Of a DNA stretch of 64,000 nucleotides, positions 11,207 to 20,957 are shown piece after piece. Source of the DNA: Anaeromicropila populeti (GTDB lineage: Bacteria; Bacillota; Clostridia; Lachnospirales; Lachnospiraceae); contig NZ_FOYZ01000005.1 of NCBI RefSeq assembly GCF_900112775.1, forward strand, positions 124,001-188,000. The letters are read 5' to 3'. The notes below the pieces were generated by a model, which worked only from the letters and a program-made list of their open reading frames with translations, made no database searches and had not been told where the DNA came from. Position 1 is the stretch's first letter. Every line of letters begins with the position of its first letter. Position numbers and translations under genes: made by a program.

Positions 11207-12046
11207 TTATTTACTGTAGTCATAAAAACCTTTTCCAGTTTTCATACCTAACTTACCGCCACGAACCATTTTTCTTAATAATGGATGAGGACGATATTTA
11301 GAATCACCAGTTTCTGCCTGAAGTACTTCCATAATAGCAAGGCAGACATCAAGACCGATTAAGTCACCTAATGCTAAAGGTCCCATTGGGTGATTTGCGC
11401 CAAGTTTCATGGCAGCATCAATACCTTCTACAGATGCAACACCATCTGCAAAAATTCCAATTGCTTCATTAATCATTGGAATTAAAACTCTATTTACAAC
11501 AAATCCAGCAGCTTCTTCTACCTGAACAGGAGTTTTTCCAATTTCAGTGGAGATTGCTTTGATTTTATCAACCATTTCGGCTGGGGTGTTTAATCCTGCG
11601 ATAACTTCAACAAGCTTCATAACAGGAGCAGGATTGAAGAAGTGCATTCCGATTACTGGTCTGTCTAATCCAGCACCGATTTCTGTAATAGAAAGAGAAG
11701 AAGTATTTGTAGCAAACATAGCGTCTGCTTTACAGATAGCTTGTAATTCTTTGAAAGTCTGCTTTTTGATTTCCATGTTTTCCAAAGCAGCTTCTACGAC
11801 TAAATCACAATCTCCACAAATTTCTTTTGTTCCTGTAGTGATTTTAGCAAGAATAGAATCAGCAGCAGCTTGTTCCATTTTACCTTTAGCAATTCTTTTT
11901 TCAAAGCCTTTCGCAATTTTATTCTTGCCGTTTGCAGCAAATTCTTCATTGATATCACATAAAAATACTTCATAACCTTCTGTTTGAGCAAAAGCTTGTG
12001 CAATTCCGGAACCCATAGTTCCAGCACCAATAATACCTACTTTCAT
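11207..12046 (-). CDS. hbd: 3-hydroxybutyryl-CoA dehydrogenase
   Basis: The enzyme (279 residues) reduces acetoacetyl-CoA to 3-hydroxybutyryl-CoA with NAD(P)H. It opens with the Rossmann motif [16 protein letters not shown], has the [10 protein letters not shown] and [17 protein letters not shown] segments with the catalytic His, and ends with the [11 protein letters not shown] tail. Its length is normal. The TAGGAGGATTCAAA leader gives a strong ribosome site before the ATG. It is the third gene of the operon, between crt and bcd. Confidence 0.96.
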   Translation of the reverse strand: MKVGIIGAGTMGSGIAQAFAQTEGYEVFLCDINEEFAANGKNKIAKGFEKRIAKGKMEQAAADSILAKITTGTKEICGDCDLVVEAALENMEIKKQTFKELQAICKADAMFATNTSSLSITEIGAGLDRPVIGMHFFNPAPVMKLVEVIAGLNTPAEMVDKIKAISTEIGKTPVQVEEAAGFVVNRVLIPMINEAIGIFADGVASVEGIDAAMKLGANHPMGPLALGDLIGLDVCLAIMEVLQAETGDSKYRPHPLLRKMVRGGKLGMKTGKGFYDYSK

Positions 12047-12081
12047 TTTGAATCCTCCTAAATTTAATAGTTTATTGTATC

Positions 12082-12858
12082 CTATTTATTTTGAAAACCA
12101 TCTACTTTTCTTTTTTCTAAGAAAGCAGTCATACCATCTATTTGATCTTGTGTTTCAAAGCAGCTTCCAAATAATTTTTCTTCTATTACAATGGCAGCAT
12201 CCATATCTGTTTGTAAACCATCATTAATTGCTTTTTTACATGCACGAACAGCAATAGGAGCATTTTTAGAAATCTTTTCAGCCATCTTTATAGCGGATGG
12301 AAGTAATTCTTCTTGTGTATAAACAGCATTTACAAGTCCGATGCGGTAAGCTTCGTCTGCTTTAATATTAAAAGCGGTATAGATAAGTTCTTTGGCTTTT
12401 CCTACACCAACGATGCGGGCAAGTCTTTGTGTACCACCAAATCCAGGGGTAATGCCAAGACCAACCTCTGGTTGTCCAAATAATGCATTATCAGAACACA
12501 ATCTGATATCACAGCTCATAGCAATTTCACAGCCGCCGCCTAATGCAAAACCATTAATTGCAGCAATAACTGGAATAGGAAAAACTTCTAATTTACGGAA
12601 TACATCATTACCGATTTTACCGAAAGCTTCTCCTTCTGCTTTTGTTAAAGTACTCATTTCCCCGATGTCAGCACCAGCTACAAAAGATTTTTCTCCTGCA
12701 CCTGTTAAAATAAGACATCTGGTTGTTTCTAAATCAACAGCATCCAAAGCAGCGTCAATTTCCTTTAATACGTTGGAGTTTAAAGCATTTAAAGCTTTTG
12801 GACGATTAATTGTAAGGATGCCAACAAATCCTTGTTGTTCATATGTGATAAATTCCAT
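12082..12858 (-). CDS. crt: 3-hydroxybutyryl-CoA dehydratase (crotonase)
   Basis: This 258-residue enoyl-CoA hydratase family enzyme dehydrates 3-hydroxybutyryl-CoA to crotonyl-CoA. Motifs are [10 protein letters not shown] (oxyanion loop), [18 protein letters not shown] with the first catalytic Glu, and [20 protein letters not shown] with the second. GAAAGGAG precedes the ATG. It is the second gene in the operon, 51 bases after thl and 35 before hbd. The family also contains fatty-acid enzymes, but the gene order makes the butyrate role clear. Confidence 0.95.
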   Translation of the reverse strand: MEFITYEQQGFVGILTINRPKALNALNSNVLKEIDAALDAVDLETTRCLILTGAGEKSFVAGADIGEMSTLTKAEGEAFGKIGNDVFRKLEVFPIPVIAAINGFALGGGCEIAMSCDIRLCSDNALFGQPEVGLGITPGFGGTQRLARIVGVGKAKELIYTAFNIKADEAYRIGLVNAVYTQEELLPSAIKMAEKISKNAPIAVRACKKAINDGLQTDMDAAIVIEEKLFGSCFETQDQIDGMTAFLEKRKVDGFQNK

Positions 12859-12909
12859 GAATGAAATCTCCTTTCGAAATAAAACGATTTATAGTAAAGA
12901 AAGACTTGA

Positions 12910-14091
12910 CTAGTCTCTCTTTACAATTGTAGAACAGCCCATTCCGCCACCGATACAAAGTGTAGCTAAGCCTGTCTTGGCATCTGATTTCTGCATTTCA
13001 TGTAATAAAGTTACCAGAATACGGCATCCAGAAGCACCAACTGGGTGACCAAGAGCAATAGCTCCACCATTTACATTTAATTTAGAAGTGTCAAAACCTA
13101 AATCTTTACCAACAGCTAAAGACTGAGCTGCAAAAGCTTCGTTTGCTTCGATTAAGTCAAAATCACTAATAGACATTCCGGTTTTTTCTAATACTTTCTT
13201 TGTTGAGGCAACAGGACCAATTCCCATAATAGAAGGTTCAACACCGCCAAGAGCACCAGCAACCCAAGTAGCCATTGGTGTAACACCAAGTTCTTTTGCC
13301 TTTTCTTCACTCATAACTACCACAGCAGCAGCGCCATCATTAATACTGGAAGCATTTGCAGCAGTTACCATACCATCTTTCTTAAATGCTGGTCTGAGTT
13401 TTGCAATTCCTTCAGCAGTTGTACCAGGACGTGGACCTTCATCCTTTGTAAACATTACAGTTTCTTTCTTTTGCTTAACAGGAACAGGAACAATTTCAGC
13501 TTCAAATTTTCCAGCTTCCTGAGCTGCAACTGCTTTGTTTTGGCTTAATGCAGCAAATTCATCTAATTGTTCACGGGTTAATCCCCATTGTTCGCAGATA
13601 TTTTCAGCAGTAATTCCCATGTGGTAGTCATTAAATGCATCCCATAGTGCGTCATTTACCATAGTATCAATCATCGGCGCATTACCCATACGGTATCCAT
13701 AGCGTGCGTTTTTCAAAACATATGGAGCCATAGACATATTTTCTGTACCTCCAGCTACCACTATATCAGCTTCACCAGTCATAACCATACGTGCAGCCAT
13801 GTTTACGCATTCTAAGCCAGAACCACAAACAACATTGATTGTAACGGCAGGAACTTCGATTGGTAAACCAGCTTTGATAGAAGATTGACGAGCAACGTTC
13901 TGGCCTTGTCCAGCCTGAATTACACAGCCCATATATACCTGATCTACTTGTTCAGGTGCAACTCCAGCTCTGCTTAATGCTTCTTTAATTACGATAGAAC
14001 CTAACTCAGCAGCTGGTGTTGTACTTAATCCACCGCCCATACCTCCAATAGCTGTACGGCATGCGCCTGCTAATACTACTTTCTTTGACAT
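12910..14091 (-). CDS. thl: acetyl-CoA acetyltransferase (thiolase)
   Basis: Thiolase condenses two acetyl-CoA into acetoacetyl-CoA, the first committed step to butyrate. The protein is 393 residues from the ATG at 14091, which follows GGAGG nine bases earlier; an open frame runs 37 codons further upstream but overlaps the promoter. Nucleophile C89 lies in [19 protein letters not shown] and [11 protein letters not shown] supply the catalytic His and second Cys. It is the first gene of the operon and has a promoter with a Rex-like site on its -10 box. Confidence 0.96.
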   Translation of the reverse strand: MSKKVVLAGACRTAIGGMGGGLSTTPAAELGSIVIKEALSRAGVAPEQVDQVYMGCVIQAGQGQNVARQSSIKAGLPIEVPAVTINVVCGSGLECVNMAARMVMTGEADIVVAGGTENMSMAPYVLKNARYGYRMGNAPMIDTMVNDALWDAFNDYHMGITAENICEQWGLTREQLDEFAALSQNKAVAAQEAGKFEAEIVPVPVKQKKETVMFTKDEGPRPGTTAEGIAKLRPAFKKDGMVTAANASSINDGAAAVVVMSEEKAKELGVTPMATWVAGALGGVEPSIMGIGPVASTKKVLEKTGMSISDFDLIEANEAFAAQSLAVGKDLGFDTSKLNVNGGAIALGHPVGASGCRILVTLLHEMQKSDAKTGLATLCIGGGMGCSTIVKRD

Positions 14092-14129
14092 AACAAAATC
14101 CTCCATTTCACTATAGTTTATTAAACGAT

Positions 14130-14147
14130 ATGTTAATTTTATCACAA
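14130..14147. promoter_or_regulatory. Rex-like operator on the thl operon promoter
   Basis: On the minus strand the site reads TTGTGATAAAATTAACAT and matches TTGTTAA-N4-TTAACAA at 11 of 14 fixed positions. It covers the -10 box (14136-14141), so a bound repressor would block transcription of the butyrate genes. Found by eye; binding is inferred. Confidence 0.6.
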
Positions 14148-14164
14148 ACTTTTTGCATTTGCAA
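14136..14164 (-). promoter_or_regulatory. promoter of the thl-crt-hbd-bcd-etfBA operon
   Basis: On the minus strand TTGCAA (14159-14164) and TAAAAT (14136-14141) are separated by 17 bases, and the -10 carries a TG extension (TGATAAAAT). Confidence 0.7.
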
Positions 14165-14181
14165 GAAAGAAAGTAAATAGA

Positions 14182-14210
14182 TTGCATTTCTTTTCTTTTC
14201 AAATTATAAT
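14182..14210 (+). promoter_or_regulatory. promoter of the TPR lipoprotein gene
   Basis: TTGCAT (14182-14187), 17 bases, then a perfect TATAAT (14205-14210), 31 bases before the ATG at 14241. It points away from the thl promoter. Confidence 0.7.
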
Positions 14211-14240
14211 ATTAGGAAAGAAAAGAAAGGTTTGAGGGAA

Positions 14241-15473
14241 ATGAGTCAGGTTTTTAGAATAGGAAAAAAAATAATGGCTCCTTTTTTTCTTGTATGTTTC
14301 AGTTTACTATTCTTAACAAGCTGTTCAACAGGAAAAGGGGCTGGTAGTTTGTATAAGCAGGCAGTAAAATCAATGGAGAAGGGAGATTATGAAAATGCTG
14401 CTGTTAATTTTGAAGAAGCAATTTTAAAAAACCCTGAAAAAGCTGAATTTTATATTGGTTATGGCATGTGCTTAATTCAGCTGGAACAATATGACAAAGC
14501 TAGAATTCAATTTGATAAAGCAATTTTAGAAAAAGAAAATAAAATTGTTTTAGAAAATAATAAGCAGGCATATCGGGGACAGGGATTATGTGATTTTTAT
14601 GATAATCAGTATGCAAACGCCGTGAAGTGGTTTGACAAGGCATTATCCATTCAGGAATTAGAAAGCATGAATTTGGACATATTAAATTACAAAGCAGATG
14701 CGCTGATGTATCAGGGAAATTATAAGGAAGCAGTAGAAACTCTCACGAAATATATTGATAAAAAAAAGTCAGACTTTCGGGTTTATTTAAAAAGAGCAAA
14801 TGCATATTTTAAAGCGCAAAGCTATGAAGAGTCAATTGGAGATTATGAAAAGGTGCTGGATTTGGAAGGTACTAATTGCGAAGCATATGTGGGAGAATAT
14901 TTTGTATATCTTAAAATGAATCAAATAGAAAAAGCGGATTCTGTTTTAGATAAGGCGCTGGCGATGAAAACAAAAACTGATGAGGATTTTTACAACCTTG
15001 CCGTCATACAATATTATAAAGAAGATTACGACACAGCAATACAAGGATTTGAAGCTTCTAAGAACAAAGGATTTACAGAAGCAGATTATTATATAGGAAA
15101 GATATATGAAAACAAGAAAGAATATGATAAGGCTGCGGAGCATTTTGTAAGTTATCTTGAAAACACGGAATTGATAGAAAGTGCAGCAGTGTACAGTGCA
15201 CTGGCTGAAGTTTATTTGAAAACAGAGCAGTATGATTTAGGGTTAAAAGCGGTACAGGCTGGTATTGAGTTGAACGATGGAAGTTTTATACAGCAGCTTT
15301 TATATAATCAAATTACTTTGTATGAACTTCTGGCAGATTATGAACTGGCTTTTGAAAAAGCAAACGATTATTTAGAATTGTATCCAGAGGATGAGAAAAT
15401 GCAGAGAGAATTAAAGTTTATTTTAACACGTAGAAATAACGTTCAGGAAGAAAGTGGAGACAGTAATGAGTAA
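14241..15473 (+). CDS. TPR-repeat lipoprotein
   Basis: The protein (about 410 residues) has a lipoprotein signal peptide with the lipobox LTSC, giving a membrane-anchored protein on the outer face. After it come roughly ten tetratricopeptide repeats, for example AVKSMEKGDYENAAVNFEEA and SYEESIGDYEKVLDLEG. TPRs bind proteins, so a scaffold role is likely; no catalytic motif is seen. The ATG at 14241 is chosen over a TTG at 14232, though both ribosome sites are weak. It overlaps hflX by 8 bases (ATGAGTAA), so the two are co-translated. The functional link between them is unclear. Confidence 0.8.
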   Translation: MSQVFRIGKKIMAPFFLVCFSLLFLTSCSTGKGAGSLYKQAVKSMEKGDYENAAVNFEEAILKNPEKAEFYIGYGMCLIQLEQYDKARIQFDKAILEKENKIVLENNKQAYRGQGLCDFYDNQYANAVKWFDKALSIQELESMNLDILNYKADALMYQGNYKEAVETLTKYIDKKKSDFRVYLKRANAYFKAQSYEESIGDYEKVLDLEGTNCEAYVGEYFVYLKMNQIEKADSVLDKALAMKTKTDEDFYNLAVIQYYKEDYDTAIQGFEASKNKGFTEADYYIGKIYENKKEYDKAAEHFVSYLENTELIESAAVYSALAEVYLKTEQYDLGLKAVQAGIELNDGSFIQQLLYNQITLYELLADYELAFEKANDYLELYPEDEKMQRELKFILTRRNNVQEESGDSNE

Positions 15474-16731
15474 ATTATATGATATAAGCGAGGAAGAAGA
15501 AAGAGTGATACTGGTTGGTGTAAGCACTCATAACCCAGAGGAAACAGAAGAGTCTTTAGATGAATTAGAGGAATTAGCAAAAACGGCAGGTGCAGTTGCA
15601 GTTGCAAGGGTCGTACAAAATCGTGATAGTATTCATTCAGGTACTTATGTGGGGAAGGGCAAGCTAGATGAAATACGGGCGTTCATCTATGAATATGAGG
15701 CAACTGGAGTGGTGTGTGATGATGAACTGACCCCAGCCCAATTAAAAAATATGGAGGCTGAACTGAAGATAAAGGTCATTGACAGAACGGTAATGATTCT
15801 GGATATTTTTGCCCAAAGAGCCAGTACAAAAGAAGGTAAAATACAGGTAGAGCTTGCTCAGTTAAAGTATCGTTCTTCCAGGCTGACAGGGCTTGGCAGT
15901 TCGCTGTCCAGACTTGGGGGAGGAATAGGAACCAGGGGACCTGGTGAGAAAAAGCTTGAGATGGATCGCCGGCTGATTCGGGACAGGATATCCCAATTAA
16001 ATAGTGAGCTTGACAAAATAGTAAGCAATCGTAATACGCTTAGAAAACAAAGAAGCAGTAATCCTATTCCAGTAATCTCCATCGTTGGTTATACCAACGC
16101 AGGGAAATCTACACTATTGAATACACTTACCAATGCAGGAGTTCTTGAGGAAAACAAGTTGTTTGCAACCTTAGACCCCACAACAAGGAATCTGGAGCTG
16201 GAGAGTGGACAGCAGATTCTTCTTACTGATACGGTAGGATTTATACGGAAGCTTCCTCATCATTTAATTAATGCTTTTAGAAGTACATTAGAGGAGGCAA
16301 AATATGCAGATATTATTTTGCATGTAGTGGATAGTTCTAATGCAGCGGTATATGCTCAGATGCATACGGTGTATGAAACACTGGAGCAGCTGGAGGTAAA
16401 AGACAAGATAATGATTACTGTGTTTAACAAACAGGATAAAGTGTTAGAAGACCAGATTTTAAAAGATTTTAAATCAGATTATTCAGTGAAAATTTCTGCG
16501 AAACAAAAAACAGGACTTGAGAATTTATTGGAACTAATCGAACAGATTTTGAATGAAAGTAAAATTCTAATTGAAAAGTTGTTTCCCTATCAGGAAGCTG
16601 GTGAAATACAGGCTATCAGAAAGTATGGACAGCTTATGGAAGAACGGTATGAGGAAAAGGGAATTTATATTAAAGCATATATTCCCAGAGCAATTTACTC
16701 AGTTGAAAAGTATGGGGCAAATGGAAAATAA
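15466..16731 (+). CDS. hflX: GTPase HflX
   Basis: HflX is a ribosome-associated GTPase that splits stalled or dormant 70S ribosomes. The 421-residue protein shows the N-terminal HflX domain (SIHSGTYVGKGKLDEIRAF), the family signature RLGGGIGTRGPGEKKLE, and G-domain motifs GYTNAGKSTLLN (G1), DTVGFIRKLPHHL (G3) and NKQD (G4). The ATG at 15466 has GGAG 8 bases earlier; it overlaps the end of the TPR lipoprotein gene. No hfq is adjacent. Confidence 0.95.
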   Translation: MSKLYDISEEEERVILVGVSTHNPEETEESLDELEELAKTAGAVAVARVVQNRDSIHSGTYVGKGKLDEIRAFIYEYEATGVVCDDELTPAQLKNMEAELKIKVIDRTVMILDIFAQRASTKEGKIQVELAQLKYRSSRLTGLGSSLSRLGGGIGTRGPGEKKLEMDRRLIRDRISQLNSELDKIVSNRNTLRKQRSSNPIPVISIVGYTNAGKSTLLNTLTNAGVLEENKLFATLDPTTRNLELESGQQILLTDTVGFIRKLPHHLINAFRSTLEEAKYADIILHVVDSSNAAVYAQMHTVYETLEQLEVKDKIMITVFNKQDKVLEDQILKDFKSDYSVKISAKQKTGLENLLELIEQILNESKILIEKLFPYQEAGEIQAIRKYGQLMEERYEEKGIYIKAYIPRAIYSVEKYGANGK

Positions 16732-16753
16732 TGCATGCTATAGGACGTAAGGA

Positions 16754-16769
16754 CTACTAGATATAGTGC
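16754..16769. promoter_or_regulatory. NrdR box 1 (distal)
   Basis: CTACTAGATATAGTGC matches the palindromic NrdR pattern ACACTATATATAGTGT at 12 of 16 positions. It lies upstream of the nrdD -35 element, 31 bases from box 2. Confidence 0.6.
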
Positions 16770-16784
16770 TGTTTGTGATGGTAT

Positions 16785-16800
16785 ACAATATATATAGTTA
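16785..16800. promoter_or_regulatory. NrdR box 2 (proximal)
   Basis: ACAATATATATAGTTA matches ACACTATATATAGTGT at 13 of 16 positions and ends 6 bases before the -35 box. The 31-base step puts both boxes on the same DNA face, as is usual for NrdR, the ATP/dATP-sensing repressor of nrd genes. Confidence 0.65.
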
Positions 16801-16806
16801 TTTATA

Positions 16807-16835
16807 TTGACTTGTATTATAGATTCTGTTAATAT
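16807..16835 (+). promoter_or_regulatory. nrdD promoter
   Basis: TTGACT (16807-16812), 17 bases, TAATAT (16830-16835). It starts 81 bases before the nrdD ATG and rules out the in-frame TTG at 16807 as a start codon. Confidence 0.7.
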
Positions 16836-16887
16836 TGTAAAGGCATTAAAATATATTTGTAGTCATAGTTTGAAAGGGGATATTAGA

Positions 16888-19266
16888 ATGATTGCAGTAG
16901 TAAAACGAGATGGTGAAATTACAGCATTTGAATTATGCAAAATCGCCAATGCAATATCTAAGGCATTTAATGCAACTGAGAAGTTATATGATGAGGACAT
17001 TATTAACTTGTTGGCGCTGCGGGTTACTTCAGATTTTCAAAACAAAGCAAAAGAGGATAAAATTCATGTAGAGGACATTCAGGACAGCGTTGAGCATGTG
17101 CTGGAGCAGGCAGGTTACACAGATGTAGCAAAAGCATATATTTTATATCGGAAGAACCGTGAAAAAATTCGAAATATGAAATCAACTATTTTGGACTATA
17201 AGGATATTGTGGACAGTTATGTGAAGGAAGAGGACTGGCGTGTAAAAGAAAATTCGACGGTCACGTATTCCGTAGGAGGTTTGATTTTACATAATTCAGG
17301 GTCTATTACTGCAAATTACTGGTTATCTGAAATATACGATGAAGAAGTGGCAAATGCTCATCGAAATGCAGATTTGCATATTCATGATTTGTCTATGCTT
17401 ACAGGATATTGTGCTGGCTGGTCACTTAAGCAGCTGATTAAAGAAGGGCTGGGGGGCATACCAGGTAAAATTACTTCCTCACCAGCTGGACATTTAAGTA
17501 CTTTATGTAATCAGATGGTTAATTTTCTGGGAATTATGCAAAATGAATGGGCAGGTGCTCAAGCATTTTCTTCCTTTGATACTTATTTAGCACCGTTTGT
17601 AAAAGTGGACAGTCTTTCCTATAAGGAAGTTAAGCAGTGTATTCAATCGTTTATATATGGAGTAAATACTCCAAGCCGCTGGGGAACACAGGCACCGTTT
17701 TCCAATATAACACTGGACTGGACTGTACCTGAGGATTTGAAAGAAGTACCATGTATTGTTGGTGGAAGGGCAATGGATTTTACGTATAAAGAATGTAAAA
17801 AAGAGATGGATATGGTAAATAAAGCCTTTATTGAAATTATGATTGAAGGTGATGCAAATGGAAGAGGATTTCAATATCCAATTCCTACGTATTCAATTAC
17901 AAGAGATTTTGACTGGTCAGATACGGAAAATAATCGTTTGCTGTTTGAGATGACAGCAAAATACGGGACGCCGTATTTTTCAAATTATATTAATAGTGAT
18001 ATGGAGCCAAGTGATGTGCGATCTATGTGTTGCAGATTGCGGCTGGATTTGAGAGAACTTAGAAGAAAAACTGGTGGATATTTTGGTTCTGGAGAGAGTA
18101 CGGGCTCAATTGGCGTTGTTACCATTAATATGCCAAGAATAGCATATCAGGCAAAAACAGAAGAAGAATTTTTTATCAGATTAAATAGAATGATGGATAT
18201 TGCAGCACGCTCCTTAAGTGTAAAGAGGGAAGTTGTTTCCAAGCTTTTAGAGGAAGGGTTATATCCATATACAAAACGTTATTTGGGAAGCTTTGAAAAT
18301 CATTTTTCTACTATTGGATTAGTGGGAATGAATGAGGTTGGTCTTAATGCAAGATGGCTGGAAGAAGATATGACAAATGAATCAACTCAGCAATTTACCA
18401 AAAAGGTATTGACTCATATGAGAGAAAGGCTTTCGGTCTATCAGGTAGAATATGGTGATTTGTTTAATCTGGAGGCTACTCCAGCAGAGTCTACTAGCTA
18501 TAGGCTGGCAAAACATGATAAGAAACGGTGGCCAGCAATTAAAACAGCAGGGAAAAAGGGAGATACCCCTTACTATACAAATAGTTCTCATTTGCCAGTA
18601 GATTTTACAGAGGATATTTTTAGTGCATTGGATATTCAGGATGAATTGCAGACGTTGTATACATCAGGCACTGTTTTTCATGCATTTTTGGGAGAAAAGC
18701 TGCCTGATTGGGGAGCTGCTGCCAAGCTGGTAAAAACCATTGCTACAAATTATAAGCTTCCTTATTATACCCTTTCACCAACTTATTCTATTTGTAAGAC
18801 ACACGGCTACCTCAAGGGAGAACAGTATGTATGTCCAGAGTGTGGTGAAAAGGCAGAGGTATATAGCCGTATAACAGGATATTATCGTCCAGTTCAAAAC
18901 TGGAATGAGGGAAAAACGCAGGAATATAAAAATAGAAAAGTATATCAGATGGAGCAGTCCAGGTGTCAACGGAATGGGACAAATGAGAGAGAGATAACTG
19001 AGGAAAAGGAAATTGAACTTAATTTATCCGATGATTTGCTTCCAGATGGTTACTATTTATTTACTACAAAGACTTGTCCAAATTGCAGCATAGCAAAGGA
19101 ATTTCTGTCTGAGTTTCCTTATACATTGTTGGATGCAGAGGAAAACCATGAGATTGCAGCAGAGTATGGAATTATGCAGGCACCTACTTTACTGGTTCTG
19201 GAGAATGGGACAAAAAGAAAATGTGTAAATGTATCGAACATAAAGGAGTATGTCGATCAAAGATAG
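16888..19266 (+). CDS. nrdD: anaerobic ribonucleoside-triphosphate reductase with fused C-terminal redoxin domain
   Basis: Class III ribonucleotide reductase makes dNTPs without oxygen through a glycyl radical. The 792-residue protein has an ATP-cone (residues 1-90, AVVKRDGEITAFELCKI), the catalytic barrel with a SMCCRL segment (C381, C382), zinc ligands C636-x2-H639 and C649-x2-C652, and the radical site G664 in RITGY. After a linker, residues 720-792 form a glutaredoxin-like domain with CPNC at 730-733 and the cis-Pro segment MQAPTLLVLENG. The ATG has AAAGGGG 9 bases before it. Such a fused redoxin suggests a thiol reductant rather than formate. The activase gene nrdG is not next to it. Confidence 0.95.
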   Translation: MIAVVKRDGEITAFELCKIANAISKAFNATEKLYDEDIINLLALRVTSDFQNKAKEDKIHVEDIQDSVEHVLEQAGYTDVAKAYILYRKNREKIRNMKSTILDYKDIVDSYVKEEDWRVKENSTVTYSVGGLILHNSGSITANYWLSEIYDEEVANAHRNADLHIHDLSMLTGYCAGWSLKQLIKEGLGGIPGKITSSPAGHLSTLCNQMVNFLGIMQNEWAGAQAFSSFDTYLAPFVKVDSLSYKEVKQCIQSFIYGVNTPSRWGTQAPFSNITLDWTVPEDLKEVPCIVGGRAMDFTYKECKKEMDMVNKAFIEIMIEGDANGRGFQYPIPTYSITRDFDWSDTENNRLLFEMTAKYGTPYFSNYINSDMEPSDVRSMCCRLRLDLRELRRKTGGYFGSGESTGSIGVVTINMPRIAYQAKTEEEFFIRLNRMMDIAARSLSVKREVVSKLLEEGLYPYTKRYLGSFENHFSTIGLVGMNEVGLNARWLEEDMTNESTQQFTKKVLTHMRERLSVYQVEYGDLFNLEATPAESTSYRLAKHDKKRWPAIKTAGKKGDTPYYTNSSHLPVDFTEDIFSALDIQDELQTLYTSGTVFHAFLGEKLPDWGAAAKLVKTIATNYKLPYYTLSPTYSICKTHGYLKGEQYVCPECGEKAEVYSRITGYYRPVQNWNEGKTQEYKNRKVYQMEQSRCQRNGTNEREITEEKEIELNLSDDLLPDGYYLFTTKTCPNCSIAKEFLSEFPYTLLDAEENHEIAAEYGIMQAPTLLVLENGTKRKCVNVSNIKEYVDQR

Positions 19267-19361
19267 GTAACAATAGTAATTAGATGCTATGTACGGCAAA
19301 AGCATTGAATTTTATAAAATAAGATCCGCGTGTATGGAATAACTATGGAAGAGTGAAGAGA

Positions 19362-20957
19362 ATGGATTATTTTATATGTTTTTTTGAGTACAATTTCATG
19401 GAGGATAGGATTACTTTCTCAATCAGTGAAAAAATACCGCTGTTAAGTGGAAAGGTAATTCATAATTGTACTTTTAGCATGGGTTCGTATGTAGTAAAAG
19501 AGGATTTGGAAGTATTTCTGGACTTTTTGCATTTTAAAAAAGAGGTTTCCTGTGAGTTCAGACTGAAGCAGGTGGATGGAACTGTTTGCTGGTGTAAAGC
19601 AAGAGGTGTAGTTTTCTCAGGAAACAGGTTTGTTGGAAATCTATATGAATGGAACCAGGATGAGTGGGTAAGTGCAAAATATGACCCATTAACTGGACTT
19701 TTAACGATGCAAAAGTTTAAAGAGTATGCTGGAAGGATTGTAAATGAATATCCTAACAGGCGTTTCCTAATCCTCTATTTTGATATTGATAATTTTAAAT
19801 GTATTAATGATCTTTATGGATACCATGAGGGTGATATCATATTGCGTGAAGTGGCACAATATTTGAGTGAATCTAATGCCAAAATGCAAATCTCCGCAAG
19901 AGAGTCAGCAGATCATTTTATCACAATGGTACTCTTGCAGAACGGCACAAATTTGAAAGAAAGAGTGCAGGAGTTTGCATTAGGATTTACAGAACAGCAA
20001 AAGAGAAGAAATAGTCATTGCAACATCAGATTAACAATCGGAGCTTGTATTATAGATGAAAGCCAGCGGGATATTGTGTCTGCTATTGACAATGCCAATT
20101 ATGCCAGGAAGCAAGTGAAAAGTAACTCCATTTACCGTTTTGAAATGTTTGATGATGAAATGGATCAAAGGGTAAAAAATGAACGATTGATTCTGAGTAC
20201 AAAAGAACAGGCACTTCGTGAGCAGGAGTTTCTTATTTATTTACAGCCGAAGATAGAGCTGATACCGAATAAGATTGTGGGTGCTGAGGCACTGGTTCGC
20301 TGGAGGAGACCTGATGGTAGCATGTTACAGCCAGGAGCTTTTATCCCACTGTTTGAAGAAAATGGTTTTGTGCTTTTGCTGGATTTTTATGTCTACCAGG
20401 AAGTTTGCAAGCTGATACGGGGCTGGCTGGACGAGGGAAGAACCGTAGTTCCAGTTTCTGTCAATGTTTCCAGGCTTCATTTGTATCAGAGAAATTTTGT
20501 GGAGGAAATCAGGAAGTTGATCAATGAATACCAGATTGCCCCCAAATATATAGAGTTTGAATTAACGGAAAGCATTTTGTTAGATAATACAGAGCTTGCT
20601 GTTTCTGTTATGAAGGAGCTTCAAAGCATAGGTTTTCATGTTTCCATTGATGATTTTGGAGCAGGCTACTCTTCATTAAATCTATTGAAGGATATGAAAG
20701 CAGATGTTTTAAAGCTGGATAAGGGTTTCTTTCGTGAAGGAGAAATGAAACGCCAAGAAAAAATTATTGTTTCTAACATTATTAATATGGCAAAGCAGTT
20801 AGATATGCGCGTTTTGTCAGAGGGTGTAGAAACAAAGGCACAGTTGGAATTCCTAAAAGAAGTTTATTGTGATATGGCACAGGGATACTTTTTTGCAAAA
20901 CCAATGCCAGTTCAACAATTTGAGGAAATGATAATGGGTAGTAAGTATGAAACATAA
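19362..20957 (+). CDS. PAS / degenerate GGDEF / EAL protein, predicted c-di-GMP phosphodiesterase
   Basis: About 531 residues, soluble. The first 100 residues look PAS-like ([17 protein letters not shown]). Then a GGDEF domain beginning [15 protein letters not shown] in which the active site is degenerate (ESADHF in place of GGDEF), so cyclase activity is unlikely. The EAL domain is intact: [33 protein letters not shown], and LSEGVET, which supports c-di-GMP hydrolysis. The ATG at 19362 is chosen over a GTG at 19353; neither has a strong ribosome site. It lies next to, and convergent with, a PilZ-containing polysaccharide synthase locus that c-di-GMP would control. Confidence 0.88.
   Translation: MDYFICFFEYNFMEDRITFSISEKIPLLSGKVIHNCTFSMGSYVVKEDLEVFLDFLHFKKEVSCEFRLKQVDGTVCWCKARGVVFSGNRFVGNLYEWNQDEWVSAKYDPLTGLLTMQKFKEYAGRIVNEYPNRRFLILYFDIDNFKCINDLYGYHEGDIILREVAQYLSESNAKMQISARESADHFITMVLLQNGTNLKERVQEFALGFTEQQKRRNSHCNIRLTIGACIIDESQRDIVSAIDNANYARKQVKSNSIYRFEMFDDEMDQRVKNERLILSTKEQALREQEFLIYLQPKIELIPNKIVGAEALVRWRRPDGSMLQPGAFIPLFEENGFVLLLDFYVYQEVCKLIRGWLDEGRTVVPVSVNVSRLHLYQRNFVEEIRKLINEYQIAPKYIEFELTESILLDNTELAVSVMKELQSIGFHVSIDDFGAGYSSLNLLKDMKADVLKLDKGFFREGEMKRQEKIIVSNIINMAKQLDMRVLSEGVETKAQLEFLKEVYCDMAQGYFFAKPMPVQQFEEMIMGSKYET

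Noticed and set aside
12910-14202. Longer thiolase frame starting at 14202
   Set aside because: The extra 37 codons cover the operon promoter and are Lys/Cys-rich and unlike thiolase; the ATG at 14091 has a strong ribosome site.
16807-16887. In-frame extension of nrdD to a TTG at 16807
   Set aside because: The TTG is part of the -35 element, has no ribosome site, and the ATG at 16888 follows AAAGGGG.
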